Shown one piece after another: positions 40,636 through 52,905 of a DNA stretch of 64,000 bases. Position 1 is the stretch's first letter. Each line of letters begins with the position of its first letter. The position numbers and the translations under genes were made by a program. Under the pieces are notes generated by a model. It did not search any database. It had not been told where the DNA came from and saw nothing but the letters and a program-made list of their open reading frames with translations. Origin of the DNA: Parus major (taxonomy: Eukaryota; Chordata; Aves; Passeriformes; Paridae); contig NC_031791.1 in the NCBI RefSeq assembly GCF_001522545.3, forward strand, positions 3,440,560-3,504,559, in the 5' to 3' direction.

Positions 40636-40695
40636 ATATTTAATTATTAATTAGTTAGTTAATTTAATTATTTAATTATAATTTAATTATTAATG
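40636..40695. repeat. AT-rich (TTAATTA)n tract
   Basis: TAATTATTAATTAGTTAGTT and further TTAATTA-type units directly after the CR1 region. Confidence 0.9.
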
Positions 40696-41039
40696 TTATA
40701 ACCTGACAAATTTGATACCGACAATCCTCTGTCAAGTTCATGTAAAACTGATAGTAATAAAGGCAGAACAACTCATATACTGATTTTTCAGCCTATGCTG
40801 TATTATTTTCAAAAGAGAAACCAGCACACAGCAATTGGATTCCATACTGATATATTACAAAATACAATCTAGCCATAAAGCTGGTGTGACAGCCAAAAGC
40901 AGATATTAGCAGAAGAAAGTGATTTTTTTTTATTATACAATTTTATCACTGGATGGAAATTTCAGGACTTAAATTTACCATCACATCCACCCACATCTGA
41001 ACCTGAATATCTGGGAGGTCATTTACTCCACTGCACAAT

Positions 41040-41215
41040 AAAAGGGAGTCAGATGAGGTAATGCATAATGGAAATCAAAGTGGAGCTTCCATTTGCAATG
41101 CTGCTGCACATAAACTATCGTCTGCGGGATCTAAATTATGAGGAGATTCGCTCTCTGGTGATGAATGCGGAACACGAGTGGGGAAGGACAGACCCTGAGG
41201 GAGGAGGGATGAGCC
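41040..41215. other. Unique segment with conserved-element texture
   Basis: CATTTGCAATGCTGCTGCAC, ATAAACTATCGTCTGCGGGA and TAAATTATGAGGAGATTCGC are unique, non-repetitive and keep CpG in an AT-rich setting. Function unknown. Confidence 0.25.
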
Positions 41216-43654
41216 GCTTGTAGACGTGTTTATCAAAACAGAGATATGCTTCTGTATCTTAAAATGTTATTTTTCTCAAAATTTATTTCAGATACTGATA
41301 AGCAAGACCTGTTTATTTATTTCACAGCAATTACAGGATTGCTCAGAACTGCCTGTCCCAGCAGATTTTCCCCACAGAAAAGGCTTTTTGCTGTGCATTT
41401 CAGGGCTTTGCTTCTAAAAATTCAGAACTTCAAAACCATTTTTAAATGTAGAAATATTCAGTTTGTTGTTTTTTTTCCCTGTTCTGGAGGCCTAGGCTGC
41501 ATCTTTCAAATTCCCAACTTCTTAAAAAAGGAAAGATGTTTCAGGCTCCAGAACAGCAAAGAATATTTTGTTTTCCTCAGGGTGCTGCAGGGCAGGAGCA
41601 TCGTGGGTACCCCCACCCCAGGGATGCTCCTGCTGCTGCCTCTGAGAGCTGCTGCCAGCCCTGACGTGCTGTTGTCTTCATCTGACACACCAGATTCACC
41701 AAGGAAATACAGTTCTGGCCATATAAAGTGGGTGAAATAGATAGAGAACTGCTTTGTGTTAGGTTTCCTCAGCTTTTCAGAGCAGGTGCTCAGCGTTCAG
41801 CCTCTCCTGCCTCTCCTAAGCCGGCTTTGTGTGAGAGCTGGAATGGAAAACGGCAACGACTCGAGTTTTATCTGCCCTTAATTAAATGCTGAAGTGCTTG
41901 TGTGTAGTGCTGGGATTGTGTTGTGGTGAAACCCAAACCCTGCGAATGGGGTAATTATAAGCTGAGGGATATTGCTAATACCAGACTTCCCCTCATTTTC
42001 CCTCAGTAATTAGAACACAGCAAATAAATCATTGTGCAGTTGACTTAAACAATCTGCCACTGGAAGAATTGCTTGCTGATGACTTCCCTGGCCAATCACA
42101 TCCCTACTGTTGCCACATATCAAAGAAATTGTTTTTGTTTCTTCATATTAAAGGCATTTCTTCAGCTGGCATGTTCCCATCCTTTCCTTCTGCTGGACGG
42201 GAATGGAACATTGTTGGAGGGAGGTGTAAGACATGAGGTGCTCAGAGTTCTGGTGGTCAAATCTGAGAGCCATAAATGCCTAAATTCAGAGCGGGGGCTT
42301 CAGTTCGAAACAAGATATTGGTGTCTGAGTGGCAGAGAGAGAGGTCTCCAGAATAAACCCCAGGAAGTGAAGCCTCTGCCTGATTTCTAGCCAGCAGGAT
42401 CAGATCCTCCTTGGGGGCCTGTGGCACACATCAGCTGTCCCAGTCTGCAGTTTATGGGATCTCCACCAGCTCATCATCCCTCTGAACCACAGGCTCTGGA
42501 TTGCTGCAACACACAGCACTAATTGGAATCTGTGGGAGCATTCACTGACCAGGATTGCTGTCATATGGTTGCAAGAGCTGCAGTAGATCTGAGCTCTCCT
42601 GATGCTCCTCCCTGCCAGTCTGACCCCTCTGAACTTCAGAGGGCAGAAGGATCCCGGTGGCCGGTGAAACCAGCCTGGCTTTCCCACCATCAGGAACACT
42701 TGCCCATTTCAGGGAAACACGTCCTCATGGAAGGAGCAGTTCTCCCCAGCCCTGTGCATGTGCTGAGGCTATAAAAGTCCTGACAATGTGTACCAGAGCA
42801 GGATCTTTGTTTACCAGCTGTCAGCTAATGACAGGAGGTGTTATCCCAGCCCTGGGACCCATTGGCAACTCGAGCAGGAGCTTACAAGCTAAGCTGGCTG
42901 ATTTACTGACTGCTCGCGCCTGCGTTGCATGAGCTGGTGTGAATGTAATCTACTCAAAACACCCCGGTGGGACCCATACACTTTATATAAGGAGCCTTAA
43001 CTCAAACAGTAAGAGGCTCCTAGGGCCTATGGAGAATGGCTCAAATGCTGCTGTGGAGGGACTTTTATGCATTTTGTTTTTTTCTTTTGTAGTCACAGGC
43101 ACTGTTGTCTGTTTATTTTACAAAACAAAAGCAATACCCCCTCCCCAAACTGTCCCCCAATCTCTTGTGCCACAGGCACAGGAAAGGCAGGAATGGTGTT
43201 CTAGCACCATGTTATCCATCCAGACTTGGATGGGAAAACAGCTGGGCGACCTTTCCTGGTCCTTGTCCTCAGAGGGGATTTGTGAAAAGAATGATTGATG
43301 TTATTTGATGGGATATTTGCCCTCTCAATGCAGCAGGAAAGTTTAACAGGAATGTAAAAGTGTAATTTCACTGTGGTAAAAACCTTGATCCTGGCATGAG
43401 CTCTGCCAGGGCTGTGCTGGTTGGTGTAGTGGCAGGAGCAGATGTACTCTCTGGGTGACATTCCCAGACAGACAGAACTCTTCCTGCAGGTGCTGCTGCT
43501 GTGCTCAACAACACAACTACACAAACTCTTCTGATCCCATCATCCACCCATTTCTTCCCAGAGAAAGAAACCCGGTGTTTTTTATCCTGGAGCAAAGGAG
43601 GCTCAGGGGGAGTTTCTGGCTCTGCACAAATCCCTGACAGGAGAGGACAGCTGG

Positions 43655-43958
43655 GGCGGTCAGGTTCCGCTCCCAGGGAACAGGGACAGGAGGAGAGGGA
43701 ACGGCCTCCGGTTGAACCAGGGGAAGTTTAAATTGGATTTTAGGGAATATTTCTCCATGGAAAGGGTGGTCAGGCCTTGGAACTGCCCAGGGAGGTTTGG
43801 AGTGCCCATCCCTGAAGGTATCCAAGGAAGGACTGGATGTGGCACTTGGTGCTCTGGGCTGGGGACAAGGTGGGGGTTTGGCACAGTTTGGGCTTGATTG
43901 TCTTGGAAGTATTTTCTAACATTTTATGTTAGATTTATGTTTCCATGATTCTATCAAA
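43655..43958 (+). mobile_element. CR1 LINE 3' fragment (sense)
   Basis: GAGGGAACGGCCTCCGGTTG, AATATTTCTCCATGGAAAGG, GGAACTGCCCAGGGAGGTTT and a 3' end at TTTCCATGATTCTATC. At about 300 bases it is the longest sense CR1 here. A 5' truncated copy, not coding. Confidence 0.92.
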
Positions 43959-46900
43959 ATGAGTCATTTGAATGTCCACACATGATGGAGAGAAGCTGAA
44001 ACATTATCTCTCTGAACCCAGCACCAAGAAGGATTTGGCTGTTTGGCACCACTTTGAGATAATTATTTCCAAGGATCTGAATGAAGAAAATACTTTAAAA
44101 ACAACTTCAGAATCAATAGTTCTTTTAATTTGCAACTTGCAGCTCACTTTGACAAATAACCCAAAAAGGGAGGATAAATAATGCAACTTCAATTATATTT
44201 CTGTACAAAATTTGTCTTATTTTGTGTAGTGTACTGCTGAGCTAATTCAATTTTCTGCTGCCAGCCCATGCTTGTTTCCCTTTCACTTGTAATATATAAC
44301 TTTATGAAGAAGGACTAAATCTTCTTATGTGAATGGCACTTTATCCGCAAATGTGAATGTTTCTGGAAAATAACAGAAAATAAACCAACAACAATACTCT
44401 TCATAAAACTAAGAAAAGCCACACAGCTGAGTTATTTTTCAGCAGGGACAAAGGATATACAATAGAGAAAAGCAGGTGGTAGCTGGAAAACATCCAGAAA
44501 TCCCCAGAGGCTTCTGGTTTTACAGCTGGAAACCAAGACCTGATACCCCCTGCTTGAACACACTCCTTTGAATTCCCAAGCTGAAGGGAAAGCTCTCTCC
44601 CTGCTCTTCCTGCTGCCTGTCTGAAGGATGCATCAAGATCTGCTGTGTAGAAACGGTGGTTCCTGGCCCCAAAAGATGGAAATTTAAATTGGTTTTAGAA
44701 CTTGGGGTTGGAAATTGCAAATTCTGTTTATTTAAGCAGGAAGATCAAAGGACACTGGGATGTTCCAGCATGTGCAGGAGGTTGTTGGAGCATGGTACCC
44801 ACTTGGCTGGGCTGGCACCACAAAACCTGTGCCTGTTTTAGTGGTGTCACTGTCTCTGCATCTGTGCAGGTGGCTGCCACAGGCCAGGGGTGGAGTCTTT
44901 TCGTGCAGTGACATGGGACAGGAGGTGGCAATGGCCACAACCCCTCTGTGCTGAGCAGGACATAGGCAGAGGACACCAAAACTTTTACCCCATTGCTCAC
45001 TTACTGACATTTCCATAACCTTTGCATCCTGCAATCCATTCTCATGAGCTGCCATCAGAGCTAATTCTGCTCCTATCCTAACGCCTTTAATTTATCTTTC
45101 TCTAAATTGTAGCCTCTGGAGGGAGAAAACAAGTAACAAGCACCAGTTTCATGTCTAAAGACAAAATGTCAGTCAGCCTCTGCCTGTCCCTCATCTCACA
45201 CGATCCCAGTGTGACCAGCCTGGCTGCTGGGAGTGAGTAAAGAGAGAGGAGCCTGTTCAGCTAAAGGCTGGGAATTGTTTGCAGCAAACCAACAGATGTT
45301 TATGGTTCATGAGTACATTCCCAAAAGGACAATGTTAGCAGCCTGAAAAGGGTGGAGGGTGGAAAGATGGAGGAATTGATTTAACATCTGTGTTTTTCTT
45401 GAAAACCTGTTCTCTCAGGGGTGTCGGGAAGCTGACATTTTCACAAGGCAGGAGGGGGGTCACAGCTAATTGTGGTCCTGATAGTGAAACAGCAGAGGAT
45501 CCAAAGGAAAGGTTTGGAGCCTGCAGCATCTCCTTCAAAGCTCCTTCACCACCTGGAGTACTGACAATGAGAAAATATGGGCTCACTACAACTTTGTCTT
45601 CTTGGTTTCTTTCACACATTGCTCAGAAAGTGATGGCTTTTCAGCCTGTCCCTTGTCTCAGCCAGCACACAGCCTGGAGGGAGCACCACTGCTCCAGAAA
45701 TGCACTGGGAGAGAAATCCACCCTCAGCTCCTGACTTGGCCCTCTGCCTCTCTCCACTGATGACAGCCCTGCTGCTCTGCAGACTCTCCCTTGCAACGCT
45801 TTATGTTACAGGTGTTTGATTGTATTTTAATTTTCCCTTAGACTGCTCTCACAGGTGCTGCTCTCACACAGACACCATACAGCAGCAAGGGCAGGGTGGT
45901 GTGAGCTGAAAGCCCAGGAGCAATAACTGTCCATGCCCCCACAGCCCAGAGTTATGAGATCCACGTTGCACTTCCCTGCATTTCAGCCTGCTTGGTGTTA
46001 ATTTTAGATTCAAAAGTTCCTATTTTAGAGCTGGAAACGCAGCTGATAACCCGGTTAACAACTGCTGCTGTGCCCTCCCTCGGCAGGAGGCAGCAGCATC
46101 CCTGTGTGTATTGCTGCTGTTCTGCCATGTTTGTCTCGTAGCTCCTCCCAAAATTCTAGCAGGTGTTGCTGAAGCCATGGACACCTTGGTGCTGCTACCC
46201 CCGCTAGTCTGGCTGGATTATTAGACAAAATTTAGGGTATTTCTGCCACTGGCAATGTCAGCTTTTGTGTGCTGGATGAGCACGCCCCAAGTCTCCATTG
46301 TCCATCTCTGCCCTGGCTGTTGCCAGGTGCTCTGGACACTGCTGGCAGGGCACATTATTGGGAGATGGATGAAGGGTGTGCACTGAGGACATAAAAGACT
46401 CCTTTCCTCACTTAGGTGGTGCTTGGTGCTGTCTCCTGAAGGATCAGGCTGGGGCTCCTTGTGGAGCTGCTGCTGGTCTGTGGTGATGCTCCAGCTCTGG
46501 TCCTCACTGGGGCCCTGGAGATACAGAGGCTTCTAAAATACTCTGCTGAAGTTTTGGGGGATCCAGCTCTGGAGCTGCAGGGAAAACTTGCAGCTGCAAG
46601 GTCACTGGCACATCTTCTCAGCCAGGCCTCAGAGGTGTGAAGCTGCACATCCCAAAACTGGGTTTCAATGAGCAGGGTACAAAAGGGAAGCCACAGAGCT
46701 CCAGGGCACAGCAATGCCAGAAATGCAGATCAGCCAAGAGCAGAATCATCTGTGGAGTTGTCCTTATTTTCAAAGTAATAAACTCTGTAATTAACCATAG
46801 CTTAATAAGTCATCAATCTTATGTTAAAAAAGGAATAATGAACTAATTAACTAGAATGCATTTCCCAGTGTAGACAATCAATGCCTTATCTTAATGCTGG

Positions 46901-49900
46901 GTATCTCTGGAGGGGAAGGAAGGAGGTTAGAAACAGTAAAGATACTAAATATTGAGAGAGAATTATTTGCTTTTCCTCATAAAAGGAAATGGATTAAGAG
47001 ACAAACTCCAGTGTTTGAAACCCAGGAACACTTTTCCCTTGTTTTAATTCTTAGAGAAGATACAGACTAAGAGCTACCCTTAGTATTCTATGAGTAGCTG
47101 TTTAATGTATAAGACAAGAACCACAAGGCTGGTAAACCCCGTTTAGATCACCCTCCCTCCCTCTCCCCAAGTTAAAAGAAATGTAAATTGCCATTCCAGA
47201 GGCAGTACCTTCAAAAAGAGGGAGTTTGCATTTCTGTGAGATTTTGGAATGTGTCTTTCTAATCTTCCAGTCTCACACATATTTATTCCAGTGATTCCCT
47301 TTGCTTCTTCTTGTCAGACTGAAGTTAATTCAAATAATTTTATACTCCAGAAGCAAGTCTTTTCTTGTATGTTTAAAATATAGTTTGAACCTCTCCCCGT
47401 TCAATAGAGTCACTTGGGCTGTGAGCAACTGCTCGAGCAATTGCTGCCTCTTCCCTCCAGAATATTAGATTCTCTGGTGCTCACAACAAAGCCATCACGA
47501 GTGTTAATATTGTTGTCATGGTGACTGACAGCTGCTGCAAACATGGCTGATACAAAGTTAAATTACTGCACTTTGGAAGCAGCGCAAAGCTTTAAACGCC
47601 GCTGCGGGATCTGTTTCATCCCTCTGAGGAAAGCTGAGAGCCTGCCCCCAGTGCCATCACCAAAAGCCTTGCACCTGTCTCCAAGTGAGAAACATCTTTT
47701 CTGGTCTCCTGGGCTGGGCAGTCTCTAGTGGCAGGGCAGGGAACAAGGGGCTCCTCCAGCCCTGCTGGGGGGGCTGCGCAGCAGAAACAGCCAGAGGGGA
47801 AGGGGAGATCTCTGTTAGCAACAGCTGGCCCATGAAGGAACAAACAGACTCCCACTCCTGGCCCTGGTGGCCACAGCCTAGCCCAGCTGAGCTCATGGGG
47901 ATGGGAACTTTCCTGCTGAGCTGGAGGATGTGCAAACTCCAAGCGAGCTGTGCTGTGGTGGTCTCGCTGAGCACAAACATCTGAGGGCTCACCAGGAGCT
48001 CCAGGATGCCTCTGCTCTGTTTATCCCTTCTATTCCCTGGTGATATTATCCTCCTGCTCCATACCTGTGGCTCTGGGATGGGCTCCAGGCAGCAGGCATG
48101 AGAGTGCATCAGGGCAGCTCCCATCTAGCTCATCCAGGATGGGCTCCCACCAGTGACATCGCCTGGGCAGGTTTAATCTTCACATCCAGCTCCTGCTCCT
48201 TCACCCAACCACCCAGCAGGGCCCAGCAGAGCTGCTGGAGGAGCCCATGCACCTGGCAACAGGTGAGCACCACCTGGGCTCAGTAACTGTCTCCTGCCAG
48301 GTCTCTGAAGGGTTCAAGACTCCACCAAGGAATAAAACCCACAGTGGAGTTAGAGGGAGAATCAATCAAATAGATGGAAGTGTGGCAGTGGAGTTTAGGT
48401 TCAGAAAGGCCAATTTCAAACCTTATTTTTAATTAAATTGGGGGATTTTTTTAACTGATAAAAACATCTTTAGTTGGACTTAATGGCATTTAGTTGCTTT
48501 AATTGGGATGTCTATATTTGGTGTTTGTAGACAGAAACAGATAATAAGGCAACAAAACAGATCACAGGGGCTTAAAATCCTGGCATTTGCATAACCCAAT
48601 TGTTCACATTATGAAATGGAAACCCTGTTATCAGCTTGCATAAAACAGCTTGTTTTGGTAGATTGCAAATACTGTATTTAATTAACCAAGCTTCAGGGAC
48701 AGTGAATCTTATTGTTACAAGATACCACTCTGTGGAAATAAAGGCATTTTCACTTAAATAAAACAAAAGGGGATGTTTATCAGGATGTTACTTAATTGTC
48801 AGCATTGCTAAAGAGTTTTGTTCCTGCTACAATTTATGAACTGGAATTGATCAGTGAGGCAGGGAACCAGACGCCTTTCTCCTGTACAATTAAAGTTCTG
48901 TCATCTTAAATCCTGGCATTTAATGATGCCAGAAGCCAAGAGGAAAGGGGGAAAAAGTCTGCAAGTGCCTTGGAAATCCTGGGTTGTGCATGAAACCCAG
49001 TTTTAACCAATTACCCTCTCAAAACATCTCAACCTTGGTATAATTTACCTCTGGCTCTTCCAGGAAGTTTATTCCAATATCACTGAGGTCCCATCATGTT
49101 CCCCACCAAAGAGCAGAGGAGGAAGTTAGGCAAGTATGAGGGTATTTTCTTCTTTTCCACCTCCTCCCTCAGCATTCAAGCAGGAGATCCTGATCTGAAA
49201 TCCAGGAGCTGTCCACAGAGTGAGATGGAAAATAACTAAACTGCTATGAAGGGAATGATTGGGTTTTCCTTGCAGAAAACACTTCTGGGAATGGAAAACA
49301 TTCATTTCTGGCTTAAGACACAATAAAAATGAAACATTTCTCTATCTGGGTGTATATTCACATTTCCGGTATGTCAGAAATAATTTTTCATTAGGGGGAA
49401 TAAAAACTGCCCAGACTTCTCCAGATATGTTGTTTGCTGTGCTGCAGCCTCCCTGGGAACCTGCCTGAGGCCACACCTGGGTGCAGCTGTGCCACAGCAG
49501 CGTGGCAGGAGCATCCCTCAGCCTGGGAGCATGCCAAACTCTGGGAAAAGCAAAAGGGAAGGAAAGAAGATTCTGCATGCACAGAGGACAGGCCTGTCCA
49601 CATTAACGCAAATGCAAAGTACAGACCACAGCGTGTTTCTCTGAAATAGGTAATTGTGTTTGAAAGGACACAAAAGCTGCAGTTGCTGAGCTGCTTCCAG
49701 CAACAAATGTATGCTGTGGCCTGAAACAAAATCTTATTTATATGCTGTGTTTTCCTGTGACTGTTTAAATATGCTTATCACATTGGTCTTCTTGCCATGC
49801 AAGACCACTGAATTCCTTCTGTTCCAATGTGACAATGTGCAACATCTGGTTCCTAACCACAGTCAGACCCTCCAAATACCTGGAGGCAGTGGGGAGTCTG

Positions 49901-52790
49901 CTGGGGAGTTCAGCCAGGGCAGAAGCTGCTGTTGAACCCAGTAAAGCAAAGAATCAAAGAAATGGGCTGGAGTAATTGGAGGGGAGAGCAGATGCTGTTG
50001 GCAATAAAAGCCTGTGTGAAACCCAGCTGAGAAACCAACTGTGAGACCCACAGGGGCAAACTTCCCTGTGGTAGGACAAAAGAGACCCAGCAAGTGAATA
50101 GCAGAAAATCTATCGCAAGGTGCCCATTATCAGGCAGTAGCAAAGTTGCAAAAAGGAGCAAATTGGATTTGAGGAGGGAAGGGAAGCAGGCACCCTGCGG
50201 ACACAATTACAAAGCCAGCTCAGGAAATGCAGGGTGTGTAAATGCAGGATGGGAGAGGTCTGAGGGTGCACTGGAAGCCCTCTTCCCACATGTGCTAAGG
50301 AAATGTCTGGCTCCTGTCCCTCCACACTGCCTAGTCCCACCAGCTCCTGCCTCTGGCCACACCCTGGCAGCTTCATCCCCTCTGTTCCCTAGTGCTGGAT
50401 CACCTGGGGCTGTTGGAGGTACCCAGTAGCAGAGCATGAGCCCAGCAGCACGCTGGAATTCTGCTCCCTGTCCAGCTGAGATCCAGTCTTGCCCTACCCC
50501 ATCCCTGCAACCTCCCAGGAAAACTTCCCAGCAGCCAGAAGGCTCTCGGAAAAGGTGAACCTGGTGCTTGAAAGGCACCGAATCCTTTAATCCTTGGCCT
50601 CCAGAGCCTTGCTGAAGGAGCTAAAAGCTTGCTGAAAATCCAAGAGTATCACAAGGATCGTTGTACATCCTTAAATAAACCTCCTTTCTTTAGCTCTCTC
50701 CCTTTGTGAGGATTTATGCTGCGAGAGGCACAGCTGCTCCTGAGGAAATGGCTCAAGGTTCCAAACCTCCTCAATGTTTTCACTTCTTGCCTCTCGAGGG
50801 TTAACAATCCTCAGGATAGCAGAGCAGCCTGTCTATCCACTTTGGTAATTGAAATCAATTTCTCTGCCTTATCTGTAGGAAACCTATATAGTCAAGACAC
50901 TAATCTGCTGGCTTTGGCATCTTTTAAATGAAAACCTATTTAAAAAAAGAAAAAGGTCCTTTCCCTGCCTGGTGGTGCTCCTTCATTCAGCTTCTGAGGG
51001 TGGGGACAGGCAAAACTTGAGGTCTTGGATTTATTTAGGAGATGACACGCTGGGGGCCAAGGGTAAAACGATGGGAGAGCAGTGGGAAAAGGATGCCAAG
51101 AGCATATGGGAGAGGGGCTTTCAGTTTATTCCTCAGGATTTCTCCCTGCTGCAGCTCCTTGGCTTGCCCTGCAGATACCCTCAGGCTTTGCTCCTGACTC
51201 CTGGAGAGAGCAGGCTGCTACACAAGGATCACAAATCAGGATGCCACAAGCACAGCCACAGGCAGGGATGAAGGTGATAAACCCCCCTAGCTCTGATGGG
51301 ATCAGTGTCTTCCTTCACAAACCTCATCAATCTCCAGTTACCCAAAACCAATCCTGCAGAGAAAGAGCAGCCCCAAACCATGTTCTCTCCTAATCCTGGT
51401 CATCAGGAGTCCAGCCAAGCCAATAGATTTCTATTTTGCAGTCAATCAGGCTTGAAATCCCTGTGGTTTTGATAGTAATTACACAGATCAAGTAATCAAT
51501 AGAGAATCACACCTTCCTGAGCCTAAAATAGGGGAATGAGAAGCCAGGAGCAGCCTCAGAGCAGGGAATGTGGGACAAAGCATAGAACTGATGGCCAGAC
51601 CAGGAACTGGGGCTCCCACATGAAGCAGAAGCTGAAAGGATCTGAGTTATTACTGAGCCAGGAGTCTTCTGTGTACTTCTATCCACTGGCCCCTCCAGTG
51701 TTGACCCATCCCACTGCTGGCTGCAGAAGGCACCAGCACCATTCTCTAGTGAGAAATGTGTATTTACCAAAAGTTAACAATTTGTAGTTTCCTTCAAACT
51801 AAGTGCACTTTTTGAGCAAGACAATATAATTAAATGAGGCACATTAATACCATGAGATAAGCATCACTAACCATATTTATGACAATATTAAAGGAATTCA
51901 CAGAGAAAAGGGACTCATACCCTATAAATCAAAACATTTTGATGCATAAAATTTAGGAACACGAGTCTATGAATTGTAATAAAGCATGACGAAGTCTCAT
52001 CAGCAGAAGTAAATATTAAACCCCCGATGACAAACAGACACACACATCCTCTCTGAATGTTTTTTCAATTTAAAGCAGTTCCCTGATTCTTATTCTCTTA
52101 ATTGAGGCAATTTGCTTTAAGTGTCCCTTGCAGCTGAGAAATTATAATTGCCCCTTTGATATTCTGGTAATACTAACTGCATTTTTCCCATCTGATGCTA
52201 ATCCTCATGTTCCTCTGAGGAGGAATCCTCTTCGGGTGAAAAAAGCTTGATAAGAGGCCAGCATGCACATCAGAAAATGAAATGTCTGACAGTGATTTGA
52301 CTACATAAGGGTAGAGGGGGGAACGGCCATTTCCCTGGCCTGGCTTCCCCAGCCAGTTATCCATTATGGGAAATTGCCATTATATTCCTTCAGCTCCCTG
52401 AGAAGTCAATAGAACATAATGAAGTTATCACAAGATGCAGCTTCCTGAGCTAATTTGGTGATGGCAATATAACCAGCTCTGAGTAAAGGCGGGGAAGAGC
52501 TTTGTTTGCAGAAGGGAACATGAGAATTGTTGGGGTTATAGAGGACAGGCCAGAGTTTCTTCCATCCTCCTCTCCCTTTTAGACAAGACTGTTTTATAAA
52601 ATGCCAGAAAAGTTTTCATACTCAATGTCACAGAAATAGGAACCTGAAAGATCAATATAACTACAATTGCTCTTGCCTCTGCCCATCCAATGTGTTGAAA
52701 AAAACTTGTTCCATTTCTCCAGGAACTTCCATAAGGAAAGCCTAATACACACATGTTCTTTTTCTCAGCAGAGGTAACACCAAAGGAATA
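43959..52790. other. Unannotated unique DNA
   Basis: Nearly nine kilobases are without a recognised repeat, apart from the candidate conserved segment at 47.4-47.6 kb. No exon is supported; open frames are up to about 155 codons and overlap on both strands. Confidence 0.5.
47395..47640. other. Unique segment with conserved-element texture
   Basis: The segment contains CTGCTCGAGCAATTGCTGCC, ATCACGAGTGTTAATATTGT, TGTCATGGTGACTGACAGCT and AAACGCCGCTGCGGGATCTG. The E-box and TGAC/GTCA-like pieces, kept CpGs and absence of repeats suggest selection, unproven. Confidence 0.3.
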
Positions 52791-52905
52791 AGAATCAAGG
52801 ATGGTTTGGGTTGGAAAGGACCTTAAAGCTCATCTTGTTCTAACCCCCCTTCCATGGGCAGGGACACCTTCCACTAGGCCAGGGGCTGAATGCTGTGCTC
52901 ATCCA
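52791..52905 (-). mobile_element. CR1 LINE 3' fragment
   Basis: ATGGTTTGGGTTGGAAAGGA, CCTTAAAGCTCATCTTGTTC and CCATGGGCAGGGACACCTTC. One of the least diverged CR1 ends in the window. Confidence 0.92.
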
